NCBI RefSeq assembly: GCF_033947565.1
Contig: NZ_JARPVX010000028.1
Location: 1-44,483, forward strand
From: Lichenihabitans sp033947565
GTDB lineage: Bacteria > Pseudomonadota > Alphaproteobacteria > Rhizobiales > Beijerinckiaceae
DNA: 44,483 nt
Direction of reading: 5' to 3'
Shown here: piece by piece, positions 24,062 to 32,088 of the stretch
How positions within the stretch are numbered: the first letter of the stretch is position 1
Layout of the letters: every line of letters begins with the position of its first letter
Notes under the pieces: model-generated
What the model was told of the DNA's origin: nothing
Database searches by the model: none
Seen by the model: the letters and a program-made list of their open reading frames with translations, nothing else
Position numbers and translations under genes: made by a program

Positions 24062-25225
24062 GTGCAATCGCCGGACATCCTCGATCTCGTTCCCGAACAT
24101 GTGGCCGACCCGGCGCGCCGTGCGCCCTGGCGTCGCCGGCTCGGGACGGCTCTCGGCACGGGCGCCGTATCGGTTCTGCTGAACGGGGCCGTGGTGGGCG
24201 GCATGATCGCGGTGGGCTGGCCCCTGCGGATCACCGAAGCCCCGCGGGCCGTGTCGGTCGAGCTCGTCGATCACATGCCGGGCGAGCCGAAGGGGCCGGG
24301 GGGTGGCCCGGCTCCGAAGCCGGGCGACGTGGCCAGCAAGCCCGAAGTCACGACGCCTGCCACCGCCGCGCTTAATTCGGCCTCTCAGGCCGAGGTCGTG
24401 CCCGCAAGCCCCCGAGCCGAGCCGCTAAAGCCTGAAGCGCCCTCCGCCCCCGAAGCGGCGCCACCGCAGCAGGAGGTGCCGACCCAACAGGCACCAGCCC
24501 AGGAGGCGCCAGCGCCGGACCCGGTGGCCGCACCCTTGCCCGCGGTTGCGAGCGCGCCTCCGGGTGAGCTGGAAACACACCCCGCGGCGACGCCGGCCAG
24601 TCCCGAGCATCCCGACAACACAGCGCAGCCTCGTCTCGTCGCGGTGCCGACGGTGCCGGAGGGCGCGGCCGATCAGCCGATCGCAACGGCACCGCCCGCT
24701 ATCGCCACGGCGGCGCCTTCGGAGGCCGTTCCGACCCCGTCGCCGGCCCAGCGCCCTGTCATCGCCAACGCTGCGGGCAACGACCCTGTGCCGACCCCCT
24801 CGCCACCGCCGGACGTCCCCAAGCCGCCGACGGCGGAGCAGCAGCGGCAGGCTGCCACCACGGCCAAGCTGGCGGCGCTGTTTCCTTACGGCACCGACAT
24901 CACGGCCGATCCGGCCCAGGCGCCGCCAAGCCCGGCCGAGGGCGGCAGCACGGCCTACCGGGGTCGCGTTTATGCCAATTTCAACAAGGCCGCGGATGTC
25001 ATCGCGGATGCCCGGGCGCGGCACCTGAAAGGGCAAACCGTGGTGGCCTTCACGGTGGACCAGCGCGGCGATATCGCCAGCCTCGCTGTTGCTGTGTCGA
25101 GCGGCAACCCTGCCGTCGATGCGGCGGCGCTGGAGCTGATCCGCCATTCCTCGCCCTTTCCGCCACCGCCGCCGGGCGCGCCTCGGTCGTTCTCGCCCGC
25201 CATCGGGCTCGGCATGGACGAATGA
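24062..25225 (+). CDS. TonB family energy-transducing protein
   Basis: A 387-residue protein with one N-terminal membrane helix (GTGAVSVLLNGAVVGGMIAV, residues about 32-51), a long Pro/Ala-rich periplasmic spacer of about 220 residues, and a C-terminal TonB-like domain (VVAFTVDQRGDIASLAVAVS, then AALELIRHSSPFPPPPPG). TonB links the proton-motive force to outer-membrane receptors. No exbB/exbD or receptor gene is nearby, so its partner system is not known. The start is a GTG and no ribosome site is obvious. Confidence 0.85.
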   Translation: MQSPDILDLVPEHVADPARRAPWRRRLGTALGTGAVSVLLNGAVVGGMIAVGWPLRITEAPRAVSVELVDHMPGEPKGPGGGPAPKPGDVASKPEVTTPATAALNSASQAEVVPASPRAEPLKPEAPSAPEAAPPQQEVPTQQAPAQEAPAPDPVAAPLPAVASAPPGELETHPAATPASPEHPDNTAQPRLVAVPTVPEGAADQPIATAPPAIATAAPSEAVPTPSPAQRPVIANAAGNDPVPTPSPPPDVPKPPTAEQQRQAATTAKLAALFPYGTDITADPAQAPPSPAEGGSTAYRGRVYANFNKAADVIADARARHLKGQTVVAFTVDQRGDIASLAVAVSSGNPAVDAAALELIRHSSPFPPPPPGAPRSFSPAIGLGMDE

Positions 25226-25240
25226 CGTCAGGCGCGATGT

Positions 25241-25266
25241 GACGCGGCCGGAACCGAGGCCGCGTC
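25241..25266 (+). terminator. Hairpin after TonB-like gene
   Basis: 9-bp stem GACGCGGCC (25241-25249) with GGCCGCGTC (25258-25266), 8-base loop, 15 bases past the stop. No U-tract. Probably separates the TonB-like gene from uvsE. Confidence 0.5.
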
Positions 25267-25297
25267 GATCCGTTGCCCCCGCGAAGGAGCGTCACGG

Positions 25298-26377
25298 ATG
25301 GCATCAGGGCAGCAGCGGTTGGGGTCGGGACCAGGAGGCACGCGGCGCCTCGGGTTCCCGGTCAAGGTCATGGGAAAGCCGGACCTGAAGAGCAACGACA
25401 CCCGGCGCTGGCAACAGAACCCGCACCTGAAGACCTCTATCGGCTATATCGAGACCATCCTGGACTTCCTGGCCAAGCGCGACATCCGCATGTACCGGAT
25501 GTCATCCGACCTGGCGCCATACGCCACCCACCCGGACATGCCGCAGTTCCACGGCATGGTGGGCGAAAGCCGCACGGAGCTGGCCGCCCTCGGCCGAAAG
25601 GCGCGTGAGCTCGACATGCGCTTGTCGTTTCATCCGTCGCAATTCGTGGTGCTGAACAGCCCCGATCCCGAGCTGGTCAAGAAGAGCGTGTGGGACCTCA
25701 CCAGCCAGGCCGAGATGCTCGACCTGATGGAACTCGGGCCCGAGGCCGTGATGGTGATCCACGTCGGCGGCACTTACGGCGACCGGCCAGCCAGCAATGC
25801 GCGCTGGGTGGAAACCTGGGCGACCCTGCCGGAGCCGGTGCGACGCCGGCTGGTGCTGGAGCACGACGACCTGCGCTTCAGCGCCGCCGATGTGCTGTGG
25901 ATCCACGAGCATACGGGCGTGCGGCTGATCTTCGACCACCAGCATTTCTGGTGCTTCAACCCGGAAAAGCTCGACATGATGGATGCGGTGCGGCGCATCC
26001 TGGCCTCATGGCCCGAAGGGCAGATACCGAAGATCCACTTTTCCTCGCCCCGCACCGAGATGCGCGAGCTGAAGCGCCGCGACCGAACGACCAAGAAGCT
26101 GAAAACCGTGCAGGTGCCGCCCGTCTGGACCGGTCATGCCGATTTCGTGCACCCGTTCGAGTTCCTCGGCTTCATGCGGGACGCCAAGGACATGGCCTTC
26201 GACGTGATGCTCGAGGCCAAGGTGAAGGATTTGGCGTTGATGCGCCTTCGCCCCGACATGCTGCGCTATGGGCCCGATGTGGCGGCCGACTTCGGCCTGA
26301 CGCCGGCCGACAGCGCGCGGTTGGCCGAAGACGAGGAGGCGATGGCCGAGGTGGACCTCGAGGCAGCCGAGGCCTGA
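25298..26377 (+). CDS. uvsE: UV damage endonuclease UvsE/UvdE
   Basis: Metal-dependent endonuclease that nicks DNA 5' to UV photoproducts and other lesions, an alternative to nucleotide excision repair. 359 residues. Family motifs in order: YRMSSDLAPYATHP, RLSFHPSQFVVLNSP, VMVIHVGGTYGDR, LVLEHDD, LIFDHQHFW, PKIHFSSPR, GHADFVHP and DVMLEAKVKD, which together supply the histidine, aspartate and glutamate metal ligands and the lysine near the metals known from Thermus UVDE. AAGGAG lies upstream of the ATG. No LexA-type box was seen upstream. Confidence 0.95.
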   Translation: MASGQQRLGSGPGGTRRLGFPVKVMGKPDLKSNDTRRWQQNPHLKTSIGYIETILDFLAKRDIRMYRMSSDLAPYATHPDMPQFHGMVGESRTELAALGRKARELDMRLSFHPSQFVVLNSPDPELVKKSVWDLTSQAEMLDLMELGPEAVMVIHVGGTYGDRPASNARWVETWATLPEPVRRRLVLEHDDLRFSAADVLWIHEHTGVRLIFDHQHFWCFNPEKLDMMDAVRRILASWPEGQIPKIHFSSPRTEMRELKRRDRTTKKLKTVQVPPVWTGHADFVHPFEFLGFMRDAKDMAFDVMLEAKVKDLALMRLRPDMLRYGPDVAADFGLTPADSARLAEDEEAMAEVDLEAAEA

Positions 26378-26414
26378 TACCAGGCTTGCGTCGACGACGA
26401 CCGGTGGCTCTTCA

Positions 26415-26443
26415 TTCCGGGCAAGCGCAGCGCAGACCCGGAA
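26415..26443. repeat. REP-like palindrome
   Basis: TTCCGGG (26415-26421) pairs with CCCGGAA (26437-26443), with GCGC-A-GCGC in the middle. It lies between the convergent uvsE and aldo/keto reductase-RidA genes and resembles rhizobial REP elements. Confidence 0.6.
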
Positions 26444-26604
26444 CCGGGAAGCCTCGGCATCGCAGACCGGGGCACACCGGTTTTGGTTCGGCGGCGCCAC
26501 GCCGCCCACTACCCCACCTGCTGCGCAGGCGTCGCCGCTGATCTGCGCCGCCCTGAATGAGGGCTGGGTGACAGGTCACAATCCATGCAGGTATGCGGAT
26601 GCGG

Positions 26605-28077
26605 TCAGGTGGCCTCGACTACGGCCTCCGCCTCGATCTCGACCCGGTAGGGGCCGACGAGGCGGCCCACCTCGAGCAGCGTGTTGGCCGGGCGGACGGA
26701 GCCGAACACCGCCCCATGGGCGCGCGACACCGCTTCCCAGTCGTCGGCGTCCTGCAGATAAACGCGGGTGCGCACCACATCCTCCATCGAGGCGCCAAGC
26801 GCCGCGAGGCTGGCGGCGATCTTGTCGAGGATAAAGGTGGCCTGACCGCCGGGGTCGTCGGCGCAAACGACCGTGCCGGCTCCGTGCGTCGCCGTGGTGC
26901 CGCTGACCAGCACGCGCTCGCCCACCCGGACGGCGCGACTATAGCCCGCGATGGGCTCCCACACACTGCCGGAATCGACCTGGGTTCGGTTCGGTCGCCC
27001 CGGCACCGGGGTGGCGGTGAAGACGCGCGGCACCGCCGCGAGGTGGTGGCTGAGGTCGCCCGAGGCCGTCAGGAAGGGCGGACGGCGGTATTCGTCGCCG
27101 CAATCGCCGGGGATCGGGGTGGCGAGGCTGAGGGCAGCATCGAGCGTCGCCCTGTCGGCATCGTCGAGCGCGAACGCAAAGGTGCGCGCATTGTCGGCCC
27201 GGTGCTCGGCCTCAGCAAGGCGAGCGCCGACGATCACGGCCGCAACGGCCGGATGGTCCAGCACCCAGCGGGTCGCCACATTGGCGATCGAGACGCCATG
27301 TCGGGTCGCGACCGTGCCGGCGGCCGCCAGGATGGCCTGGAACACGCCCCAGCCGCCGAGCGCATCCACGAAGCGTTTGTACTTCGACTTGCTCCAGTCG
27401 GACAGGCTCGTGGCATCCGGCTCGGGCCGACCGAGCCAGCGTTCCGACAGCAGCCCGCCCGCTAGCGTGCCGTAGGCCAGGAGCTTGACCCCGTGGGCGA
27501 GGCAGAAGGCGCTCATCGCCCCGGCGGCGCGCCGGTCGAGCAGCGAAAACGACACCTGGTTCGAGACGATCGGCACGCCCTGGCCGATCAGCACCCTCAG
27601 GTGCGCCGTGTCGAAATTGGTGGTGCCGAGGTGGGCCACGAGGCCGTCGCGCTGCGCTTCCGCCAATTCCCGGGCGGCATCCAGATAGGCCAGGTGCTCG
27701 AAAGTCCACCAATGGAACTGCAGGAGGTCGACCGTGTCGACGCCGAGACGGCTGCGGGCCCGCTCGATGCCCGCGCGGACCACGGCGCGGGTCATCGGGC
27801 CGGGCGTCGGGCACCACTTGGTGAAGGTGCGCGGGCGGTTCGGGTCGTCGGCCGCATGCCGGGCCAGCAGGGCGCCGGCGATCAGTTCGGCGCTGCCGTA
27901 ATGGTCGGCCATGTCGAAGCCGTCGAACCCCGCCGCCGCATAGGCCGCGAGGGCATCGGCCGCAGCCTCGCGGTCGAGCGTGCGTCCGTCGCGCTCCTGG
28001 TCGGCTACCTGCCACAGGCCGGTGACGATGCGGGGGATCGACAGGCCGGGCGCGAGGTCGATGCGGGGCAGGGTCAT
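26605..28077 (-). CDS. Aldo/keto reductase-RidA fusion protein
   Basis: A 490-residue two-domain protein. Residues 1 to about 345 are an aldo/keto reductase with the tetrad in GFDMADHYGSAE (Asp, Tyr), TFTKWCPTPG (Lys) and LLQFHWW (His). Residues about 365-490 are a RidA/YjgF-type domain (VRVGERVLVSGTTATHGAG, then VVRTRVYLQDADDWEAVSRA and YRVEIEAEAVVEA). In true RidA the motif PARSCVEV supplies the arginine needed for imine hydrolysis; here it reads PANTLLEV, so that deaminase activity is unlikely. There is no stop or frameshift between the domains. Its gene is 11 bases after trpS on the same strand. Confidence 0.9.
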   Translation of the reverse strand: MTLPRIDLAPGLSIPRIVTGLWQVADQERDGRTLDREAAADALAAYAAAGFDGFDMADHYGSAELIAGALLARHAADDPNRPRTFTKWCPTPGPMTRAVVRAGIERARSRLGVDTVDLLQFHWWTFEHLAYLDAARELAEAQRDGLVAHLGTTNFDTAHLRVLIGQGVPIVSNQVSFSLLDRRAAGAMSAFCLAHGVKLLAYGTLAGGLLSERWLGRPEPDATSLSDWSKSKYKRFVDALGGWGVFQAILAAAGTVATRHGVSIANVATRWVLDHPAVAAVIVGARLAEAEHRADNARTFAFALDDADRATLDAALSLATPIPGDCGDEYRRPPFLTASGDLSHHLAAVPRVFTATPVPGRPNRTQVDSGSVWEPIAGYSRAVRVGERVLVSGTTATHGAGTVVCADDPGGQATFILDKIAASLAALGASMEDVVRTRVYLQDADDWEAVSRAHGAVFGSVRPANTLLEVGRLVGPYRVEIEAEAVVEAT

Positions 28078-28088
28078 GCCGAAGGGTC

Positions 28089-29120
28089 CTAGCGCAGCAG
28101 GCCGACGATGTCCTTCACGGCCGCGATCGTCTCGACCGCGATCGCCGAGGCGCGCTCGCCACCATCTTTCAGCACGGCGTCGATGTGGCCGGGATCGGCC
28201 TGCAGCCGCTTCATTTCGCCGGCGATCGGGGCAAGCTTGCTGACCGCGAGATCGGCCAGCGCCGCCTTGAAGCCGGAAAACTGGCCGCCGCCGAATTCGC
28301 CCAGCACGGCCTCCCGGCTGCGCCCGGACAGTCCTGCGAAGATGCCGACGAGATTGGCGGCCTCGGGTCGGCCCTCGAGCCCTTCCAGTTCGGACGGCAG
28401 GGCGTCCGGGTCGGTCTTGGCGCGGCGGACTTTCAGCGCGATGGTGTCGGCGTCGTCGGTGAGGTTGATGCGCGAATTGTCGGACGGGTCCGACTTCGAC
28501 ATCTTCTTGGCGCCCTCACGCAGGCTCATCACCCGGGTGGCGGCGCCCTGGATCAGCGGCTCGGGCAGTGGGAAGAAATGTTCGACGTGGCCCTGCGCCG
28601 CGATCGACGCGCCGAAATCGAGGTTGAACTTCTGGGCGATGTCGCGGGCGAGCTCGAGGTGCTGCTTCTGGTCGTCGCCGACCGGCACGTGGGTGGCGCG
28701 GTAGACCAGGATGTCGGCCGCCATCAGGACCGGATAGGCGTAAAGCCCGACGGAGGCGTTCTCGCGGTCCTTGCCGGCCTTTTCCTTGAACTGCGTCATG
28801 CGGTTCAGCCAGCCGAGGCGGGCCACGCAATTGAAGATCCAGGCGAGTTCGGCATGGCCGGACACGCGGCTCTGGTTGAAGATGATGTGCTTGGTGGCGT
28901 CGACGCCCGCCGCCATGAAGGCCGCCGCGACTTCGCGCGTGGTGCGCCGCAACTCGGCCGGGTCCTGCGGCACCGTGATGGCATGCAGATCCACCACGCA
29001 ATACATGCAGTCGTGGCTGTCCTGCAGCGCCACGAAGCGCTGGATGGCGCCAAGGTAGTTGCCGAGGTGCAAGTTGCCGGTCGGCTGCACGCCGGAAAAC
29101 ACGAGAGGGCGATGGGGCAT
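28089..29120 (-). CDS. trpS: Tryptophan-tRNA ligase
   Basis: Class I aminoacyl-tRNA synthetase of 343 residues. The HIGH-type motif is in SGVQPTGNLHLGNYLGAI, and KKMSKS is near residue 215. MYCVVDLHAIT and YPVLMAADILVYRATHVPVG are typical of bacterial TrpRS. Charges tRNA-Trp in the cytoplasm. Its neighbours on the minus strand are a small unknown gene upstream and the aldo/keto reductase-RidA fusion downstream. Confidence 0.97.
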   Translation of the reverse strand: MPHRPLVFSGVQPTGNLHLGNYLGAIQRFVALQDSHDCMYCVVDLHAITVPQDPAELRRTTREVAAAFMAAGVDATKHIIFNQSRVSGHAELAWIFNCVARLGWLNRMTQFKEKAGKDRENASVGLYAYPVLMAADILVYRATHVPVGDDQKQHLELARDIAQKFNLDFGASIAAQGHVEHFFPLPEPLIQGAATRVMSLREGAKKMSKSDPSDNSRINLTDDADTIALKVRRAKTDPDALPSELEGLEGRPEAANLVGIFAGLSGRSREAVLGEFGGGQFSGFKAALADLAVSKLAPIAGEMKRLQADPGHIDAVLKDGGERASAIAVETIAAVKDIVGLLR

Positions 29121-29156
29121 GGCAGATCGGGCAGGAGGAACAACCGAGTGGGCGTG

Positions 29157-29702
29157 TTAGCGGCGGGGCTGCCCTGGTGCAAGCATCGGGCTCCCCGGTG
29201 CAGGTGCGGGCCAGCCCGTCGCCACCGTCCAGAAATAATGCCAGGTGCCATCAGGCCCGATGGCGGTGCGGTGCACCAGTGGGCCGCCATCGGGCGACGA
29301 GGTCTGAAGATCGGCGAAGCGCACGCAAGTCCAGGGCGCCAATCGTTGCTGCGGCCAGGGCGTCGGCGCGGGGACGGCGGGGAAGACGGGCCAGACGTAG
29401 CTCTGCGTCGCACCCTGCCGCAGCACCGCATGGGGCGACCGGAACACGGCTGACAGGATCGCCAGCATCTCACGACCTTGCCCGTCGAACGATTGCCGCT
29501 TCAGAAAAGCCAGCGGATCGAAATCGCGCGGTTGGCCGGGCTGGAACAGCGGCGGAACCTCGTTCCACTGGATGGGGATCAGCAGGTCGTCGATCGATCC
29601 GCTTCGCGCCGCCTGAAGGATACGGGCCCGCAGCCGGGCCACGGCAGGAGGAAGGTCACCGTTATCGAGTCTCGCACTCGACAACACGGCTTGTCCCTGC
29701 AT
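29157..29702 (-). CDS. Conserved unknown protein upstream of trpS
   Basis: About 181 residues, not a named family. The segment ARILQAARSGSIDDLLIPIQ, then WNEVPPLF and IGPDGTWHYFW, matches my memory of a rhizobial protein that usually lies next to trpS and often has a signal peptide. Here no convincing signal peptide precedes it, so the true N-terminus is unsure; the frame is open further upstream, where it overlaps the next gene. The ATG at 29702 is the first within unique sequence. Lies 36 bases from trpS, probably one operon. Confidence 0.65.
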   Translation of the reverse strand: MQGQAVLSSARLDNGDLPPAVARLRARILQAARSGSIDDLLIPIQWNEVPPLFQPGQPRDFDPLAFLKRQSFDGQGREMLAILSAVFRSPHAVLRQGATQSYVWPVFPAVPAPTPWPQQRLAPWTCVRFADLQTSSPDGGPLVHRTAIGPDGTWHYFWTVATGWPAPAPGSPMLAPGQPRR

Positions 29703-29734
29703 CGAGGCAGCCTCAGCAGACAGGAGAGCGGGCG

Positions 29735-29992
29735 TCAGTGGCGCCCGGCGATCGAGAACTCGCCTTGCCGAACCCGCTCGGCGAGCCCTTCTGCGAAGGT
29801 TGCGACCGGCTCTTCGCCGAAGTTGCGCACCATCGATTCCAGGGCCGTGAACAAGGCGGCCTGGGCGAAGCACACGTCCTCGATGCCATCGAGCGTCGCC
29901 TCCGCAAAGGCCTCGCTTACATAGGCCAGGGCTGCCCTGCGCTCGTCGGCCGCATCGAAGCGGTCATCGGTGTTTTCGGTTGTGGTAAACAT
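29735..29992 (-). CDS. Small unknown protein downstream of a CtrA-like box
   Basis: 85 residues, acidic and alanine-rich, with no recognised motif; mostly predicted helical (DERRAALAYVSEAFAEATLD). It starts at an ATG 48 bases from a perfect TTAA-N7-TTAA sequence at 30040-30054, which would put it under cell-cycle control if the site is real. The coding reality is moderate: codon use looks consistent with the neighbouring genes and the next gene overlaps or follows it closely. Confidence 0.6.
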   Translation of the reverse strand: MFTTTENTDDRFDAADERRAALAYVSEAFAEATLDGIEDVCFAQAALFTALESMVRNFGEEPVATFAEGLAERVRQGEFSIAGRH

Positions 29993-30039
29993 GCGAGTCG
30001 CACACTAGCCACTGAGGGCCGTCGCGGCCAGCGCCCGAT

Positions 30040-30055
30040 TTAACCTAAGGTTAAC
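30040..30055 (-). promoter_or_regulatory. Candidate CtrA binding site
   Basis: TTAACCTAAGGTTAAC fits the CtrA consensus TTAA-N7-TTAAC exactly and is also a palindrome around one central base. It lies about 48 bases upstream of the 85-residue gene on the minus strand. CtrA is the cell-cycle response regulator of alphaproteobacteria. Confidence 0.5.
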
Positions 30056-30126
30056 GCGGCGCCGATAATGCGGTCGACTGGCAGCCCGGATCGCTACGCG
30101 TCCGAACCCGATAGGGGATACTGCGC

Positions 30127-30297
30127 TCAGCGCGCGACGCCGTAGACTTCCGAATAGGCTCCGGCCACCAGTGTCTCCCGATCGACGCCCATGTCGGTCA
30201 ATTCGCGTTCGTCGAGCTGAGCGATCTCGGCGATGGCACGATGATAAGCGCGGCGGTTGGCGAGGACGGCGCGAAGCTTGGCGATGATGTGGGTCAT
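30127..30297 (-). CDS. DUF1127 family small protein
   Basis: 56 residues with the DUF1127 pattern AYHRAIAEIAQLDERELTDM followed by GVDRETL. Such small arginine-containing proteins are frequent in alphaproteobacteria, where some affect phosphate uptake, RNA turnover or metabolism. The ATG at 30297 is chosen because CGGAGA lies 6 bases before it; a start at 30330 would add 11 residues. It stands alone. Confidence 0.85.
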   Translation of the reverse strand: MTHIIAKLRAVLANRRAYHRAIAEIAQLDERELTDMGVDRETLVAGAYSEVYGVAR

Positions 30298-30405
30298 GAT
30301 GGTCTCCGTGTTGACACCATAGATACCCATGTGCTGAGCGCATGACTATACGCATTGCTGCAAGGCTGCATCGGTCGCGGCGCATGTCTGGATGCGGGCT
30401 GGAAC

Positions 30406-30834
30406 CTAGCCGCCGAAGCGGTTCGCCAGATCCTGCGTCAGGTGTCCGACCTCGCTGAGCGCCCTGTCGATCACCAGGGCGGCGGCGGGGGTGCAACGGC
30501 GGTAGGTGGCCGCATAACCCCGCAGCCCTGCATTGAAGGCGCCCGCCAGCCTGTCGCGGCGGGTCGGGGTGGAGCCTTCGGCGGCCAGCAGGTCTTCCAT
30601 CCTGGTCCGCCATTGCGCCGCGTCGGTCGCGCCGCACAGGTCGCGCATGAAGGCGAGCGTGCCCATCAGGGTGGCGAGGCGCTCCACCTCGGGTTGATAC
30701 GGCGGTAGGGTTTCGGCGCCTTGCGGTGTGGCGGGCGACGCCGGGGCCTCGACGCCCGGTGGTTTCTCGGGCGGCAGGGGCGCGGCCGCGGTGGCGGCCA
30801 TCAACAACGGCGCCAGCAGCGCGGCCGCCTTCAC
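30406..30834 (-). CDS. TIGR02301 family exported protein
   Basis: 142 residues. The start MKAAALLAPLLMAATAAAP is a signal peptide, then a proline-rich linker and the family core LPPYQPEVERLATLMGTLAF, DLCGATDAAQWRTRMEDLL and YAATYRRCTPAA. The two cysteines may pair in the periplasm. The family is confined to Rhizobiales and related groups, and its role is unknown. The GTG at 30834 overlaps the NUDIX stop (GTGA), so it is translationally coupled to it. Confidence 0.85.
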   Translation of the reverse strand: MKAAALLAPLLMAATAAAPLPPEKPPGVEAPASPATPQGAETLPPYQPEVERLATLMGTLAFMRDLCGATDAAQWRTRMEDLLAAEGSTPTRRDRLAGAFNAGLRGYAATYRRCTPAAALVIDRALSEVGHLTQDLANRFGG

Positions 30835-31298
30835 GGGCGGGCGGGAAAGAACCGCAGGGCCGAGCGCAAAACGCGCAGCAGGTCCGGCGTGGTGGCGAGG
30901 TGATCCACGTCGAGCGGATCCGCCCACAGGATGCGCCGGGCTTCCGGCCCGGTGGTGCCTTCGCCCGACAGCCATTCGCCCACAAAGGAGCACACCACGA
31001 AGTGCCGTCTGATGCGGCCGTCCGGGTCAGGCTCCAGCACCTCGACATGGTCGTTGAAGCCGAGGATGCGGGCCGAAACGCCGGTTTCCTCCATCAATTC
31101 CCGCAGGGCGGCGGCCTCGAGGGTTTCACCCGGCTCCACAAGGCCGCCCGGCAGCGAGAAGCAGTTCGCGGCCGGCGGGTTGACGCGCTCGGCCAGCAAC
31201 ACGCGGCCGTCGCGGAACACCGCGATGCTGGCCGCCAGGATGGGCCGCGCCGGGTAGAGCCGCGCGTCGGTGGCTTCGAGCACGGCGGGCGCCGTCAT
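30831..31298 (-). CDS. NUDIX hydrolase
   Basis: A 155-residue pyrophosphohydrolase. The Nudix box is complete (G-x5-E-x7-REL-x-EE-x-G-V), in GLVEPGETLEAAALRELMEE. The preceding VLLAERVNPPAANCFSLPGG fits ADP-ribose or nucleotide-sugar pyrophosphatases, but the substrate cannot be read from the sequence. The ATG at 31298 overlaps the SDR stop (ATGA). It belongs to a pdxH-SDR-NUDIX-TIGR02301 minus-strand run. Confidence 0.92.
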   Translation of the reverse strand: MTAPAVLEATDARLYPARPILAASIAVFRDGRVLLAERVNPPAANCFSLPGGLVEPGETLEAAALRELMEETGVSARILGFNDHVEVLEPDPDGRIRRHFVVCSFVGEWLSGEGTTGPEARRILWADPLDVDHLATTPDLLRVLRSALRFFPARP

Positions 31299-32035
31299 AC
31301 GTGCTGGCCGCCGTTGATGTGGATCTCTGCGCCATGCACATAGCTCGACTGCTCGGTGCACAGGAAATAGATCGCCTTGGCGACCTCCTCGGGTTTGCCG
31401 AGGCGGCGCATCGGCAGCTGTTCGACGATCTTCTGGGTGCCGGGCGACAAGATCGCGGTGTCGATCTCCCCCGGCGAGATCGCATTGACCCGGACACCAC
31501 GTGGGCCGAAGTCCGACGCCATCTCCCGGGTCAGCGCCGCCAGGGCTGCCTTCGAGGTCGCATAAGCGGCGCCCGCAAAGGGATGGACGCGCGATCCGGC
31601 GATCGACGTGACGTTGACGACCGACCCCTGGGCTTGCTGAAGCTCTTCGAGCAGGCCGCGCGCCAGCATCAGCGGCGCGAAGAAATTCACCTGGAACACG
31701 CGCTGGAAGTCCGCGAGCCCCGTTTCGATCGTGCCCATGCGGGAGCCGCCTGGCCCTTTGGGCGAGATGGCGGCGTTGTTGACCAGCGCGTCGAGCCGGC
31801 GATCGGTCAGCCGCTCGCGCACCTCGGCGATCGCCCGCTCGGTGCTGGCCGGGTCGGCCAGGTCGATCTGCAGATGGTCTTCCGGCCCGGCCTCCCAGGG
31901 GCAATTCTCCGGGAAGGCGTAGCGCGAGCAGGTGATGACGCGCCAGCCCGCCGAGGAGAACCGCTTCACGGTCGCATGGCCGATCCCGCGCGACGCGCCG
32001 GTGAGCAGCATGGTGCGGCGAGGGGTGTTGGACAT
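31295..32035 (-). CDS. SDR family oxidoreductase
   Basis: Classical short-chain dehydrogenase/reductase of 246 residues. The NAD(P) loop is LLTGASRGIGHATV, ALVNNAAISPKG follows, and the catalytic serine, tyrosine and lysine are in NVTSIAG and AYATSKAALAAL. The C-terminus HINGGQHV is usual. Substrate unknown. It is 53 bases after pdxH and coupled to the NUDIX gene. Confidence 0.93.
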   Translation of the reverse strand: MSNTPRRTMLLTGASRGIGHATVKRFSSAGWRVITCSRYAFPENCPWEAGPEDHLQIDLADPASTERAIAEVRERLTDRRLDALVNNAAISPKGPGGSRMGTIETGLADFQRVFQVNFFAPLMLARGLLEELQQAQGSVVNVTSIAGSRVHPFAGAAYATSKAALAALTREMASDFGPRGVRVNAISPGEIDTAILSPGTQKIVEQLPMRRLGKPEEVAKAIYFLCTEQSSYVHGAEIHINGGQHV

Positions 32036-32088
32036 CGGCGAGGCGGCTCCGGCGCAGGCCGAAGCCCTGACAGGATCGTGGCTTCAGT

